In this document: positions 6,520 to 14,374 of the stretch, piece by piece
Position numbering within the stretch: the stretch's first letter is position 1
Layout: each line of letters begins with the position of its first letter
Position numbers and translations under genes: made by a program
The notes under the pieces: model-generated
Database searches by the model: none
What the model was told of the DNA's origin: nothing
What the model saw: the letters and a program-made list of their open reading frames with translations, nothing else
NCBI GenBank assembly: GCA_031553675.1
Contig: JAVBLF010000078.1
Span: forward strand, 1-30,643
DNA: 30,643 nucleotides
From: JAVBLF01 sp031553675
Lineage (GTDB): Bacteria; Bacillota; Clostridia; Christensenellales; CALWSW01
Direction: 5' to 3'

Positions 6520-7178
6520 GCGGGGGCAAAGCCTGGACGCCGGCCAAGATCTATGCCGCCGCCGTCCCCCTTCTGTTCGCGATCATCCTGATTCTGCCGC
6601 CCACGCGCGAGGCCTTTCTCGCCGCGACGACGGCCCACCCGCTGATCATGGGATTCGTCAAATTTGCCCTCCTGGCCACCGTCGGCGAGATCCTCGCCGG
6701 ACGCGTGCTGAACGGCGCATACGCTTTCCCGGCTGGCGCCATCTGGAAGGCTGTCGTCTGGGGTCTGATCGGCACGGGCATGGCGCTGCTTCTGCCGGTC
6801 TACGCGACCGGCATCACGGCGATGCCCGTCGTTGGCGGCGTCGAAGGCGGCTGGGGCACCTTCCTGCGTGCCTTTGCGACGAGTACTTCGCTGAACGTCA
6901 CTTTCGGCCCCGCCATGATGGCTTCGCACCGGATCACCGACACGATGATCGAACAACGCGTGCACAAAGAAAAGCGCTCGCTGCTCGAGACGGTCGGCGT
7001 GATCGACTGGCCGGGCTTTGTGCGGGTCGTCATGTTCCAGAACATTCCGTTTTTCTGGATTCCCGCCCACACGATCACCTTTTTGCTCCCTCCGGTCTAC
7101 CGCGTCTTCGTCTCGGCGGCGCTGTCGATCGTGCTGGGGCTCATGCTCGCCTTCGCGAAAAAGAAAAGCGCGAAATAG
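6516..7178 (+). CDS. Multi-pass membrane protein, possibly Mpv17/PMP22-like
   Basis: 220 residues with about four to five hydrophobic segments (residues about 14-30, 42-60, 72-100, 110-130 weakly, 178-215) and a basic C-terminal KKKSAK. The C-terminal third (IDWPGFVRVVMFQNIPFFWIPAHTI...PPVYRVF) follows loosely the pattern of the Mpv17/PMP22 family, where W, P, F and P..R are conserved; I hold that assignment only tentatively. Its start overlaps the iorB stop by four bases (ATGA), so translation is coupled and it probably serves the same pathway, for example passage of aryl acids or amino acids, though nothing in the sequence proves transport. It lies between iorB and buk, an unusual insertion in a fermentation operon. 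Confidence 0.75.
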   Translation: MSGGKAWTPAKIYAAAVPLLFAIILILPPTREAFLAATTAHPLIMGFVKFALLATVGEILAGRVLNGAYAFPAGAIWKAVVWGLIGTGMALLLPVYATGITAMPVVGGVEGGWGTFLRAFATSTSLNVTFGPAMMASHRITDTMIEQRVHKEKRSLLETVGVIDWPGFVRVVMFQNIPFFWIPAHTITFLLPPVYRVFVSAALSIVLGLMLAFAKKKSAK

Positions 7179-7187
7179 CTGCCTCGT

Positions 7188-7218
7188 ATCGCGGAGCGCA
7201 TGACCTGTGCTCCGCGAT
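7188..7218. other. Intra-operon hairpin between the membrane gene and buk
   Basis: ATCGCGGAGCGCA (7188-7200) pairs with the segment ending GCTCCGCGAT (7206-7218), 13 bp with one G-U and a five-base loop. No T-run follows, so it is more likely an RNA processing or stability element, or a partial attenuator, than a full terminator. It ends about 20 bp before the buk ribosome site. Confidence 0.5.
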
Positions 7219-7250
7219 CGTCTTGTCATCGTTTCTGTGAGGAGGCCCTT

Positions 7251-8309
7251 ATGCCGTTCTGCATCCTTTCGATCAACCCTGGCTCGACCTCGACGAAGCT
7301 GGCGATCTACCGCGACGAAACGCCGGTCTTCGTCAAAAACATCCAGCACACCCCCGAGGAACTCGCGCCGTTTGACAATCTGCTTGACCAGTTCGCCTTC
7401 CGCAAGGGCCTTGTGTTGGAAGCATTGCTGGAAAACGGCGTCGCGGCAGAGGAGATTTCGGCCGTCGTCGGGCGCGGCGGACTGCTGCCTCCTGTCAAGG
7501 CGGGTGGCTACCACGTCAACCAAGCCATGCTCGACGCCCTCAAACAAGGCCGCCAGCACGCCTCGAACCTCGGCGCTTACCTGGCGCTGCGCATCGCTGA
7601 ACCGCTCGGCATTCCGGCCTACATCTACGACGCCGTCGCTTCGGACGAATTCGGCGACCTCGCGCGTCCGACGGGTTTCCCTGGCGTTAACCGGCGCTCG
7701 CTCGCCCACGTGCTCAACGCCAAGGCAGCTGCGCGCAAAGTGGCCGCCCAACTCGGCGGCAGCTACCAGAACATGAATTTCGTCGTCTGTCACATGGGCG
7801 GCGGCATCTCGACCACGGTACACGAGAAGGGCCGCATCGTCGATATCGTCAACGACGACGAGGGCGCCTACTCCCCCGAACGCTCGGGGCGCATGCCGAT
7901 CGAGCCGATCATCGATCTCAGCCAGGACATGGGCATGAACCGCAAGCAGATCCTCGACAAGGTGAAAAAGCAGTCCGGACTGATGGGTCACCTCGGCACG
8001 AACGACTGCCAGGACATCCTGCGCCGCATTGAGGCTGGCGACGAAAAGGCCAAATTCTATTTCGACACCATGATCTACCAGCTCGCAAAGGACATCGGAT
8101 CGCTCGCGCCCGTCGTCTGCGGGAAACTCGACGCCGTGATCCTCACGGGCGGCATCGCGTATTCGAACTACGTCACGGAAGGCATCCGAAAGCGCGTCGA
8201 GTCGCTCGCGCCCTTCGTCGTGATGGCGGGCGAAAACGAAATGGAATCGCTCACGCTCGGCGCCCTTCGCATGCTCCGCGGCGAAGAGGAATGCCACGAA
8301 TTCGCCTAG
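7251..8309 (+). CDS. buk: Butyrate kinase
   Basis: 352 residues, normal for the acetokinase-family butyrate kinases. It converts acyl phosphate plus ADP to carboxylic acid plus ATP. Visible signatures: phosphate-binding SINPGSTSTKLAIY at residues 7-20, VVGRGGLLPPVKAGGY, FVVCHMGGGISTTVHEKGRIVD in the middle, EGAYSPERSGRMP, and VILTGGIAYSN near the C terminus. ATG 7251 follows GAGGAGG by six bases. It closes the operon begun by ptb, so Ptb and Buk together turn the acyl-CoA made by IorAB into ATP by substrate-level phosphorylation. Separation of ptb and buk by three genes is unusual, since they are normally adjacent. Confidence 0.94.
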   Translation: MPFCILSINPGSTSTKLAIYRDETPVFVKNIQHTPEELAPFDNLLDQFAFRKGLVLEALLENGVAAEEISAVVGRGGLLPPVKAGGYHVNQAMLDALKQGRQHASNLGAYLALRIAEPLGIPAYIYDAVASDEFGDLARPTGFPGVNRRSLAHVLNAKAAARKVAAQLGGSYQNMNFVVCHMGGGISTTVHEKGRIVDIVNDDEGAYSPERSGRMPIEPIIDLSQDMGMNRKQILDKVKKQSGLMGHLGTNDCQDILRRIEAGDEKAKFYFDTMIYQLAKDIGSLAPVVCGKLDAVILTGGIAYSNYVTEGIRKRVESLAPFVVMAGENEMESLTLGALRMLRGEEECHEFA

Positions 8310-8352
8310 GAATGTCGCAAAGGGCGGGCGATCGATCTCGCTCAAAACACCG

Positions 8353-8382
8353 AAAAAAAGTGCCCCACCGGGCACTTTTTTT
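8353..8382. terminator. Strong bidirectional terminator between buk and yunB
   Basis: A7 GTGCCC (8353-8365), loop CACC, GGGCAC T7 (8370-8382). Both strands give a GC stem followed by seven U, so it ends both the ptb-buk operon and yunB, whose stop codon is three bases away. Confidence 0.92.
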
Positions 8383-8384
8383 GA

Positions 8385-9059
8385 TCAGGGCACAAGGTTG
8401 AGCGCGTCGCCCACCTCGGGGACGTTGACGTAGGTTTCCGGCACGACGCCGACGATCAGGCTTTCCGCGACGGGGACTTCGCCGACCACCTCGACCGTTT
8501 CGACGGTCCGCCCGCCCAGCAAGATGCGGACTTTGGCTTCGAGACGCAGGTTGATGCGGTGGAGCGTCTGGTTGATGCCGGCGCTTTCGAACTTGGAGAC
8601 AAAGGACGACGTCACGCTGCCGGCCGGACTGATCGCGACGCGGATGGCAGGGCCGCGGTTGCTGAACATGGCGCTTCCCAGCGCCGACCCCAGACGGACG
8701 TTGATGCCCTGCTCTCCGGCTTCGGAGATCTTTTGCTGGGTCAAAAGGGCGACTTCGGCGCCGATGCGGTTCATCGTGGCGGTCTTGCCCTGGAGCATGC
8801 TCACGCGCCCTTCCTGATCGACGACGACGTCGACCAGATCGCCGTAGGCGACCGAGCTTCCCAGCTTTTCGAGCACGGCGTTGTTCATCATGCGCGCCGT
8901 CAGCGATCGGACGCTGGCTTCGGCGTTCGTCGCGACGATCGGGCGGATGCGCCATTCGAAGCCGAAGTATAGCACGACGCTGAGAAGCGCGACGATCGAG
9001 GCGAATACGATCGCGCGAAGCCCCCAGCGCCGCTTGGCTTTGATCCATATGGTCTTCAT
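8385..9059 (-). CDS. yunB: Sporulation protein YunB
   Basis: 224 residues from ATG 9059. One N-terminal membrane helix (about residues 17-36, AIVFASIVALLSVVLYFG) preceded by basic residues; the rest is extracytoplasmic. Recognisable YunB features: NNAVLEKL, YGDLV, DQEGRVSMLQ, the middle GINVRLGSALGSAMFSNRGP, and near the end EVPVAESLIVGVVPETYVNV. YunB is a sigma-E-controlled mother-cell membrane protein needed for proper spore formation in Bacillus; its biochemical role is unknown. An in-frame ATG 27 codons upstream exists, but it would add a basic, unstructured extension and would overlap the promoter. A GAGG site precedes ATG 9059 weakly. Confidence 0.88.
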   Translation of the reverse strand: MKTIWIKAKRRWGLRAIVFASIVALLSVVLYFGFEWRIRPIVATNAEASVRSLTARMMNNAVLEKLGSSVAYGDLVDVVVDQEGRVSMLQGKTATMNRIGAEVALLTQQKISEAGEQGINVRLGSALGSAMFSNRGPAIRVAISPAGSVTSSFVSKFESAGINQTLHRINLRLEAKVRILLGGRTVETVEVVGEVPVAESLIVGVVPETYVNVPEVGDALNLVP

Positions 9060-9097
9060 GCTGCGCCTCGCTTTCGCCGTCGTTTGGCCTCGCTTCC

Positions 9098-9125
9098 AGT
9101 ATATGCGCGCCCTGGCCCGATATGG
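9098..9125 (-). promoter_or_regulatory. Sigma-E-like promoter of yunB
   Basis: On the minus strand: CCATATC (9125-9119), 13 bp, CATATACT (9105-9098), close to the Bacillus sigma-E pattern (kmATATT, N13-14, CATACAnT). It lies about 40 bp before the chosen ATG. yunB belongs to the sigma-E regulon in Bacillus. Confidence 0.5.
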
Positions 9126-9163
9126 CGACAAAATGCGCACGCGTCCGCCGCCTGTCCGCCGTG

Positions 9164-9190
9164 TTGCGCGACGCGCGAGTATGGTATAAT
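9164..9190 (+). promoter_or_regulatory. Extended -10 promoter of the PBP1A gene
   Basis: Perfect TATAAT (9185-9190) with TG one base before it (TGGTATAAT); a weak TTGCGC lies 15 bp upstream. It starts about 35 bp before the GGAAGGA ribosome site of the gene at 9227. It is divergent from the yunB promoter, about 60 bp away. Confidence 0.6.
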
Positions 9191-9226
9191 ACGAGTGATT
9201 TCACACCGAAACGAAGGGAAGGACCC

Positions 9227-12200
9227 ATGACATATCAGAACGGCGCATATCGCTTTCGGCCGAAATACCGGCGCTTCGAGGGAAAGAACGTCGTGCTTTG
9301 CGACGCGAAAGCCCGCTCTTGGCGGGCGGTACCGTCGAGCCGTTCCTGGGCGAACCGTATGGGGAGCCCATCCGGCGCGGCCCAGGTGACCAACGCCGGC
9401 GCGACGACGCGGCGTCGGTCGCGACCCTCGGCGCGCGAGGCGATGACGAGCTGGGTGACGCGGCTGCGCTTCGGATCCGGCACGCGCGCAGTCGCCCCGA
9501 CGAAGGACGATCAGGCGACCCGCATGTTTTCGAGCCGCGACGTCGAAGCCGCCCTCGGATCAGAGGCCGACGACCACGAACGTCCGCGCGGCATTTTTGT
9601 CGCGCGCAAAAAACCGCGCAGTTTCCTGCTCGGCACGCTGTTCACCACGCTCTTTTTCGCGATCGTCCTCTTGCTTTGCGTGGCGTCGGGCGGGCTGGGG
9701 GTGGCGGGCGGCATCGTGCGCGCCTACACCCAGACGACCCCGCCGCTCGACGTCAAGATGCTCGAAGACATCGAACAGTCGTCCGTGCTCTACGACGCGT
9801 CGGGCAACGAGATCACAAAGGTGATCCGCTCTTCCTACAGCGAATGGGCTCCCTTTGAGGAGATCCCCGACATGCTGAAAAACGCCTTCATCGCGGTCGA
9901 AGACGTGCGCTTTTACGACCACAACGGCATCGACATCAAACGTCTGGCCGGCGCGGTCGTCGGCACGCTGACCGGAGACTACGACGGTGGCGGCAGCACG
10001 ATCACCCAGCAGCTGATCAAGATCCAGGTGCTGGGCAGCGAGCAGAGCTACCGCCGCAAAGTCCAGGAAGCCTACCTCGCGATGGAGCTCGAAAAAGAGT
10101 ACGACAAGGACAGCATCCTCGAATACTACCTCAACTCGATCCACCTCGGCGAGTCTAATTACGGCGTCAAGGCGGCCGCGTCGGATTACTTCGGCAAGAG
10201 CCTCGACCAGCTCAGCATCCGCGAGTGCGCCATGCTGGCAGGCCTGACCCAGAACCCCTCGCGCTACAACCCGCGCCGCAACATGTACTTCCGCGAAGCC
10301 GACAGCATGAAGGTCACGGAAGACCGCACCGACACCGTGCTCGAGCGCATGTACACGGCGGGCTTCATCACGCTCGCACAGCGCGACGAGGCGCGCGCCG
10401 AACGCGGCAAGGCGATCGTGCTGCAATACTCGCAGATCAAGCAGATGCCCGACATGCCCTACTTCGTCGAGTACGCGATTTACGACGTCGTGACGCACTT
10501 TTTGCGGCAAAAGAACCTTCAGGACAACGTGCAGAACCGCGCCGCGATGGAAAAAGAACTGCGCACCGGCGGCTACCACATCTATACGACCGTCGATCCG
10601 CTCATCCAGCGCACCGTGCAGCAAAACATCACCGATTGGGACAAATACCCCGGTCTGCGCGATCCGTCCTACGCCGTCAAACGCGAGGTGCTCAATGACG
10701 GCAGCTTCTTCGACATGCCCGAACCCCAGGCGGCTTGCGCCGTCATGGAAACCCACACCGGCTACGTCAAGGCGCTGATCGGCGGGCGCACCGAGCCGCC
10801 CCAGGCCAAGCTTTGGAACCGCGCCTACCGCAGCCGCACCGAAGTCGGATCGTCGATCAAGCCGCTGTCGATCTACGGCCCCGCCCTCGACAACGGCGCT
10901 TCGCCGGCCAGCATCTACCTCAACTACGCCGTGCCGATCGAAGGCTACGGCGGCGACCCCGGCTACCCCCGCGGCGCGATGGGCAAGGAAGGCCCCGTCA
11001 CCATGCGATACGGCATCCAGCAATCGCTGAACGTCGTCGCCGCGCGCGCGCTCTTCGAGAGCGTCGGCGTCGATACCTCGCTCCAATACCTCCAAAACCT
11101 CGGCATCGATCCGTCAAAGCTCAACGGCGACGGCCCCGGCCTGGCGCTGGGCACAAGCGGCATCACGCCGCTCGAAATGACGGCCGCCTACGCCGCGATC
11201 GCCAACCAAGGACTCTATCTGGAACCGATCGCGTTTACGAAAGTGACCGACAAACACGGCAACATCGTGCTCGACGCCAGCGAGGTACAGATCAAGCGCC
11301 AGGTCTTTTCCCCGTCGACGGCGTGGCTCTTGACCGACATGCTCGAAAACGCCGTGCGCGAAGGCACCGGCAAGCCCGCGCAGATCCAGAACATGCACGT
11401 CGCGGGCAAGACGGGCACGAACGCCGATTACCGGAGCGTCTACTTTGCGGGTTACACGCCCTACTACGTCAGCGCGCTATGGATCGGTCACGACGACCAC
11501 AAAGAAGCGACGAAGCTCAAAGCGGGTGCGTCGGGCGGAACCTTTGCGGCGCCGCTATGGCAGGCCTACATGAGCGCGATCCACATTGGCATGCCCGACA
11601 AGCCCATCATATCCGACAGCCCCGCGCGCTACGGCCTCGTACAGCGCGAGGTCTGCACGGTGTCGGGTTTGCTCGCCACCGACGCCTGCCACTCCGACTA
11701 CGAACACAAGCCCGTCACCGATTGGTTCCTGTTGAAGAACGTGCCGACCGAACGCTGCGACATGCATCGGACCCGCTCGGTTTGCCGGATCAGCGGCAAG
11801 CTGGCCACCGAATACTGCCCCTCCTCGTCGGTGCGGCGCGGCAGCTACATCGTCATTCCGGACGGTTCGCCCTACAGCGAGATCCCGACGGGGAAACTTC
11901 ACCTCGGGGCGGTCGGGCGGGGCGGCGGATCGTATTGCCGCATCCATGGGCCCTATGGTACAAGCGTGCCCGACGAAAGCAGCAGCGGCGGCACCAGCAC
12001 GCCCGACATCGGCAGCGCACAGAACGCCATCAGCGATGCGCGCAACGTGCTCAGCAGCGGCGCTTACATGACGCGCGACCAACGCAGCGAGATCGAGTCG
12101 CTGATCTCGGGCATTCAGCGCTTGATCGACAACGGCTCCGATGCGGGCGCGCTCGCGTCGCAGGTGTCCCGACTCAGAAGCCTCGTCGCCAACGTCCGAT

Positions 12201-12337
12201 CGCAGGGCTATAGCGAACCGCCGCGCAACGATCCGCCACCGGATCAGACCGTGCCGCTCGAGCCGGTCGAGCCGATCGACCTGATGCAGGAGACGCAGCC
12301 CGTGATCAACGAATACGGCGAGGTCGTCGAACCCTAA
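9227..12337 (+). CDS. Class A penicillin-binding protein (PBP1A-type transglycosylase/transpeptidase)
   Basis: 1036 residues. It polymerises glycan strands and cross-links peptides at the outer face of the membrane. Order: a long cytoplasmic N terminus (1-130, Arg/Ser/Thr-rich, poorly conserved looking), one membrane helix (about 131-157), GT51 transglycosylase with catalytic E225 in EDVRFYDHNG and GGGSTITQQLIK, then the transpeptidase with S542-S-I-K543-545 (SxxK), S600-L-N602 (SxN) and K728-T-G (KTG). After it comes a Cys-containing region (VCTVSGLLATDAC, ERCDMHRT, CRISGKLATEYCP) often seen in clostridial PBP1A, and an Ser/Gly/Pro-rich tail. ATG 9227 has GGGAAGGA upstream. The N-terminal tail is longer than usual, and a second frame is also open across it, so a sequencing error there cannot be excluded. 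Confidence 0.95.
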   Translation: MTYQNGAYRFRPKYRRFEGKNVVLCDAKARSWRAVPSSRSWANRMGSPSGAAQVTNAGATTRRRSRPSAREAMTSWVTRLRFGSGTRAVAPTKDDQATRMFSSRDVEAALGSEADDHERPRGIFVARKKPRSFLLGTLFTTLFFAIVLLLCVASGGLGVAGGIVRAYTQTTPPLDVKMLEDIEQSSVLYDASGNEITKVIRSSYSEWAPFEEIPDMLKNAFIAVEDVRFYDHNGIDIKRLAGAVVGTLTGDYDGGGSTITQQLIKIQVLGSEQSYRRKVQEAYLAMELEKEYDKDSILEYYLNSIHLGESNYGVKAAASDYFGKSLDQLSIRECAMLAGLTQNPSRYNPRRNMYFREADSMKVTEDRTDTVLERMYTAGFITLAQRDEARAERGKAIVLQYSQIKQMPDMPYFVEYAIYDVVTHFLRQKNLQDNVQNRAAMEKELRTGGYHIYTTVDPLIQRTVQQNITDWDKYPGLRDPSYAVKREVLNDGSFFDMPEPQAACAVMETHTGYVKALIGGRTEPPQAKLWNRAYRSRTEVGSSIKPLSIYGPALDNGASPASIYLNYAVPIEGYGGDPGYPRGAMGKEGPVTMRYGIQQSLNVVAARALFESVGVDTSLQYLQNLGIDPSKLNGDGPGLALGTSGITPLEMTAAYAAIANQGLYLEPIAFTKVTDKHGNIVLDASEVQIKRQVFSPSTAWLLTDMLENAVREGTGKPAQIQNMHVAGKTGTNADYRSVYFAGYTPYYVSALWIGHDDHKEATKLKAGASGGTFAAPLWQAYMSAIHIGMPDKPIISDSPARYGLVQREVCTVSGLLATDACHSDYEHKPVTDWFLLKNVPTERCDMHRTRSVCRISGKLATEYCPSSSVRRGSYIVIPDGSPYSEIPTGKLHLGAVGRGGGSYCRIHGPYGTSVPDESSSGGTSTPDIGSAQNAISDARNVLSSGAYMTRDQRSEIESLISGIQRLIDNGSDAGALASQVSRLRSLVANVRSQGYSEPPRNDPPPDQTVPLEPVEPIDLMQETQPVINEYGEVVEP

Positions 12338-12393
12338 GAAACGGACCTGCCGCTTTTGTCGGATGTCGCATCGGATCGGAAGAAATAGCGAAC

Positions 12394-12403
12394 GCGAATT
12401 CGC
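12394..12403. other. Palindrome in the AT-rich 287-bp gap before the UDG gene
   Basis: GCGAATTCGC is a perfect 10-bp palindrome. The gap 12338-12624 is notably AT-richer than its surroundings in 12440-12530, with a TTGACA at 12527-12532 but no convincing -10 seventeen bases on. I see no gene here and no clean terminator for the PBP gene. Confidence 0.3.
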
Positions 12404-12624
12404 ATCATCTGGAAAAATACGGAGAAACATATTACAAACCTGTGTTGCGCGCTTCACAAAATCTTTATACACATTTGAGGATTCTGAAAATTTTTTAAAA
12501 ATTTGCGAATCCAAATATCGATATGATTGACATCTTTGCAATCCGTGAGATTCGCTTCGCAAGGCCAGAGTGTCGTTTTGGCGCCGCAAGCGGATGACCC
12601 GCATTTCAAGTGAGGTGACTGCGC

Positions 12625-13224
12625 ATGTGCCTTTCTGCAAAATGGGCGGACTTGGATCGCCTGTACCGCGCACACGCCGAAGCGATCGCAACGCTGCCGC
12701 ACTCCGGCGCGCTCGATCGTCCGGTCTTTGGCGCTGGTGCGGAAGACGCCGTACTCATGCTGATCGGCGAAGCGCCCGGCGCCCAGGAAACGGAGCAGGG
12801 GAAGCCCTTCGTCGGCAAGGCGGGCCAGCAGCTCGACGCCTTTTTGCAAGCGATCGGCCTTGAACGCGCAGCACTTTTCGTCACGAACGCCGTGAAATAC
12901 CGGCCGATCAAGCCAGGGAGCCGCGCCAACCGTACGCCCACCGGACGGGAGATCGCGTTTGGACGGGACCTGCTCCGCGCCGAAATCGCCGTGGTGCAGC
13001 CCAAGCTCGTCGCGACGCTGGGCAATGTGCCGCTCTTTGCGCTGACGGAAGATCGAAGCCTCCGAATCGGGGATTGTCACGGCCGCATCCTCGAGGGCGG
13101 ACGCGGGGATTGCCCAATCTTCCCACTCTATCACCCCGCCAGCCTGATCTACAACCCAACGCTGCGCCCCGCCTATGAATCCGACCTGGCCAAGCTCGCA
13201 CAACGGCTGTCCCTTATTTCATAA
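12625..13224 (+). CDS. Uracil-DNA glycosylase, family-4-like without Fe-S cysteines
   Basis: 199 residues. UDG superfamily motifs are clear: motif 1 GEAPGAQETEQGKPFVGKAGQ (about 51-71), FVTNAVKYRP, PKLVATLGNVPL and the C-terminal HPAS motif. These enzymes excise uracil from DNA in base-excision repair. Ordinary family-4 members bind a 4Fe-4S cluster through four cysteines: a CxxC before motif 1 and two more around the segment after KYRP. Here the matching positions read TLPHSGAL and TGREIAFGRDLL, with no cysteine; only Cys2 and a Cys in GDCHG and GDC remain, in other places. So the protein probably does not bind the cluster, or belongs to a cysteine-free relative common in Clostridia. Start: ATG 12625 with GAGGTGA six bases upstream. 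Confidence 0.85.
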   Translation: MCLSAKWADLDRLYRAHAEAIATLPHSGALDRPVFGAGAEDAVLMLIGEAPGAQETEQGKPFVGKAGQQLDAFLQAIGLERAALFVTNAVKYRPIKPGSRANRTPTGREIAFGRDLLRAEIAVVQPKLVATLGNVPLFALTEDRSLRIGDCHGRILEGGRGDCPIFPLYHPASLIYNPTLRPAYESDLAKLAQRLSLIS

Positions 13225-13260
13225 ATGCAAAACGCGCATTCTTTACGAAACTGCTACATG

Positions 13261-13285
13261 GGCGGATGCAACTGTGACATCCGCC
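13261..13285 (+). terminator. Hairpin after the UDG gene, possible weak terminator
   Basis: GGCGGATG (13261-13268), nine-base loop, CATCCGCC (13278-13285), followed by TATTATATT rather than a pure T-run. It lies just upstream of the next promoter, so it could also be an operator. Confidence 0.45.
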
Positions 13286-13307
13286 TATTATATTGGCTTT
13301 CGCGCTT

Positions 13308-13336
13308 TTGACGGCCATACGGGTGGGTGGTATAAT
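13308..13336 (+). promoter_or_regulatory. Strong sigma-A-type promoter of the first SH3b gene
   Basis: TTGACG (13308-13313), 17-bp spacer, perfect TATAAT (13331-13336) with a TG one base before it. This is the best consensus promoter in the window and sits 80 bp ahead of the TTG start at 13416. Confidence 0.85.
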
Positions 13337-13415
13337 GGTCTACACATAGCAAAACCGTAGTGGATTGATAGGATGCTACGCCGTCGTCATCCCACTCACG
13401 AAAGGATGAAAACGA

Positions 13416-14168
13416 TTGTCGATCGTTCCCCTTAAGCCGTTTGGTGGTGCCGGCGCCGTGCGCGCCTACGTCCGCCGCTCGGTTGCCACCGTGGCGCTCG
13501 CCCTGGCCATGACCGCGCCGCTTGCACTCCCCGCCGCGGCCGCCAGGACCCATGCCACCGTGAACACCCAACAGGCGCCCGTGTACAAAGACGCTTCGGG
13601 CAGCGGTGAACCCGTCGCCCAACTGCTCCGCGGCGAAGAAGTCAGCGTCGACGATTGGACCGATGACGGCTACTGCCAGGTCAACATCGGTTCGGAAAAG
13701 GGCTACATCAAAAGCTCACAACTGAAAAAATTCAACGTCTCCGAAAAGTACAGCCCCTCGAAGCGGGGCCGCATCAACGCCGACGGCGTCAACCTCCGCA
13801 CGCGATTTGACCTCGATGCCAGCATCATCAGCGTGATGAAAAAAGGCACGCAGGTCGAAGTTCTCGGTCGCTTTGACAACTGGTTCAAAGTCAACCTGAA
13901 CGGCACGATAGGCTACATCAACGTCGATTATATCGACATTGATAGCGGTTCCGAGGGCGCGATCACCGTGCTTCGCATGGGCATGAGCGGAAAAGAAGTC
14001 GCCCGCATGCAGCAGGCTCTCGCCGATCGCGGCTACTACAAAGGCGAGATCAACGGCAACTTTGGCGCCCGCTCGCGCGACGCCCTCAAAGCCTTCCAGC
14101 ACGACCAACGACTCCTGGAGGACGGCGTGGCCGGCCCCGAGACTTTGGATCGCCTCTACGCCGATTGA
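13416..14168 (+). CDS. Secreted protein: two SH3b domains and a peptidoglycan-binding domain
   Basis: 250 residues. Residues 1-43 form a long signal peptide ending ALPAAAA. Two bacterial SH3 domains follow (about 45-108 with GYIKSSQL; about 116-175 with VNLRTRF, WFKVNL and GYINVDYI), then a PG_binding_1 domain (about 181-250: MGMSGKEVARMQQALADRGYY, FGARSRDALKAFQ, GVAGPETLDRL). It should bind cell-wall peptidoglycan outside the membrane. Unlike the next two genes it has no C-terminal extra domain and no visible catalytic domain. The TTG start at 13416 is supported by GAAAGGA ten bases before it and by the complete signal peptide; a GTG at 13458 would shorten the signal to a tighter one but lacks a ribosome site. 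Confidence 0.85.
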   Translation: MSIVPLKPFGGAGAVRAYVRRSVATVALALAMTAPLALPAAAARTHATVNTQQAPVYKDASGSGEPVAQLLRGEEVSVDDWTDDGYCQVNIGSEKGYIKSSQLKKFNVSEKYSPSKRGRINADGVNLRTRFDLDASIISVMKKGTQVEVLGRFDNWFKVNLNGTIGYINVDYIDIDSGSEGAITVLRMGMSGKEVARMQQALADRGYYKGEINGNFGARSRDALKAFQHDQRLLEDGVAGPETLDRLYAD

Positions 14169-14274
14169 GGCGGCTCCGTTTCGGCCAGTAAGCACGACCT
14201 ACCTGACGCGTTCTTTGCCAATTTCGGCCCGGCCCCGTCAACTGCCACCCGAGAAAATGCAGATTGCAATCGCA

Positions 14275-14335
14275 CGAATCGAGTGTAAGTGTCAATACCC
14301 GACTTCTTCTGGGTGTTGATTCCACACTCGATTCG
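14275..14335. promoter_or_regulatory. Long inverted repeat overlapping the promoter of the second SH3b gene
   Basis: Outer arms CGAATCGAGTGT (14275-14286) and ACACTCGATTCG (14324-14335) are a perfect 12-bp dyad. Inside, TCAATACCC (14292-14300) pairs with GGGTGTTGA (14311-14319) with one G-U, leaving a ten-base loop. The right half covers the -35 region of the promoter at 14316-14344, the arrangement expected for an operator. As RNA it would also fold, but it lacks a T-run to act as terminator of the gene ending 14168. Confidence 0.6.
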
Positions 14336-14344
14336 CATTATAAT
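14316..14344 (+). promoter_or_regulatory. Promoter of the second SH3b gene
   Basis: TTGATT (14316-14321), 17-bp spacer, perfect TATAAT (14339-14344). It is embedded in the right half of the inverted repeat listed above, so binding there should block it. Confidence 0.75.
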
Positions 14345-14374
14345 GAAAAAAAACGTGCTCATACCACACAAATC

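Noticed and set aside
8385..9140. yunB with 27 extra N-terminal residues
   Set aside because: The extension would cover the sigma-E-like promoter, is basic and unstructured, and lacks a ribosome site.
13406..13435. Nine-codon leader peptide ATG 13406 overlapping the SH3b start
   Set aside because: It uses the same ribosome site but no run of regulatory codons or attenuator follows; probably chance.
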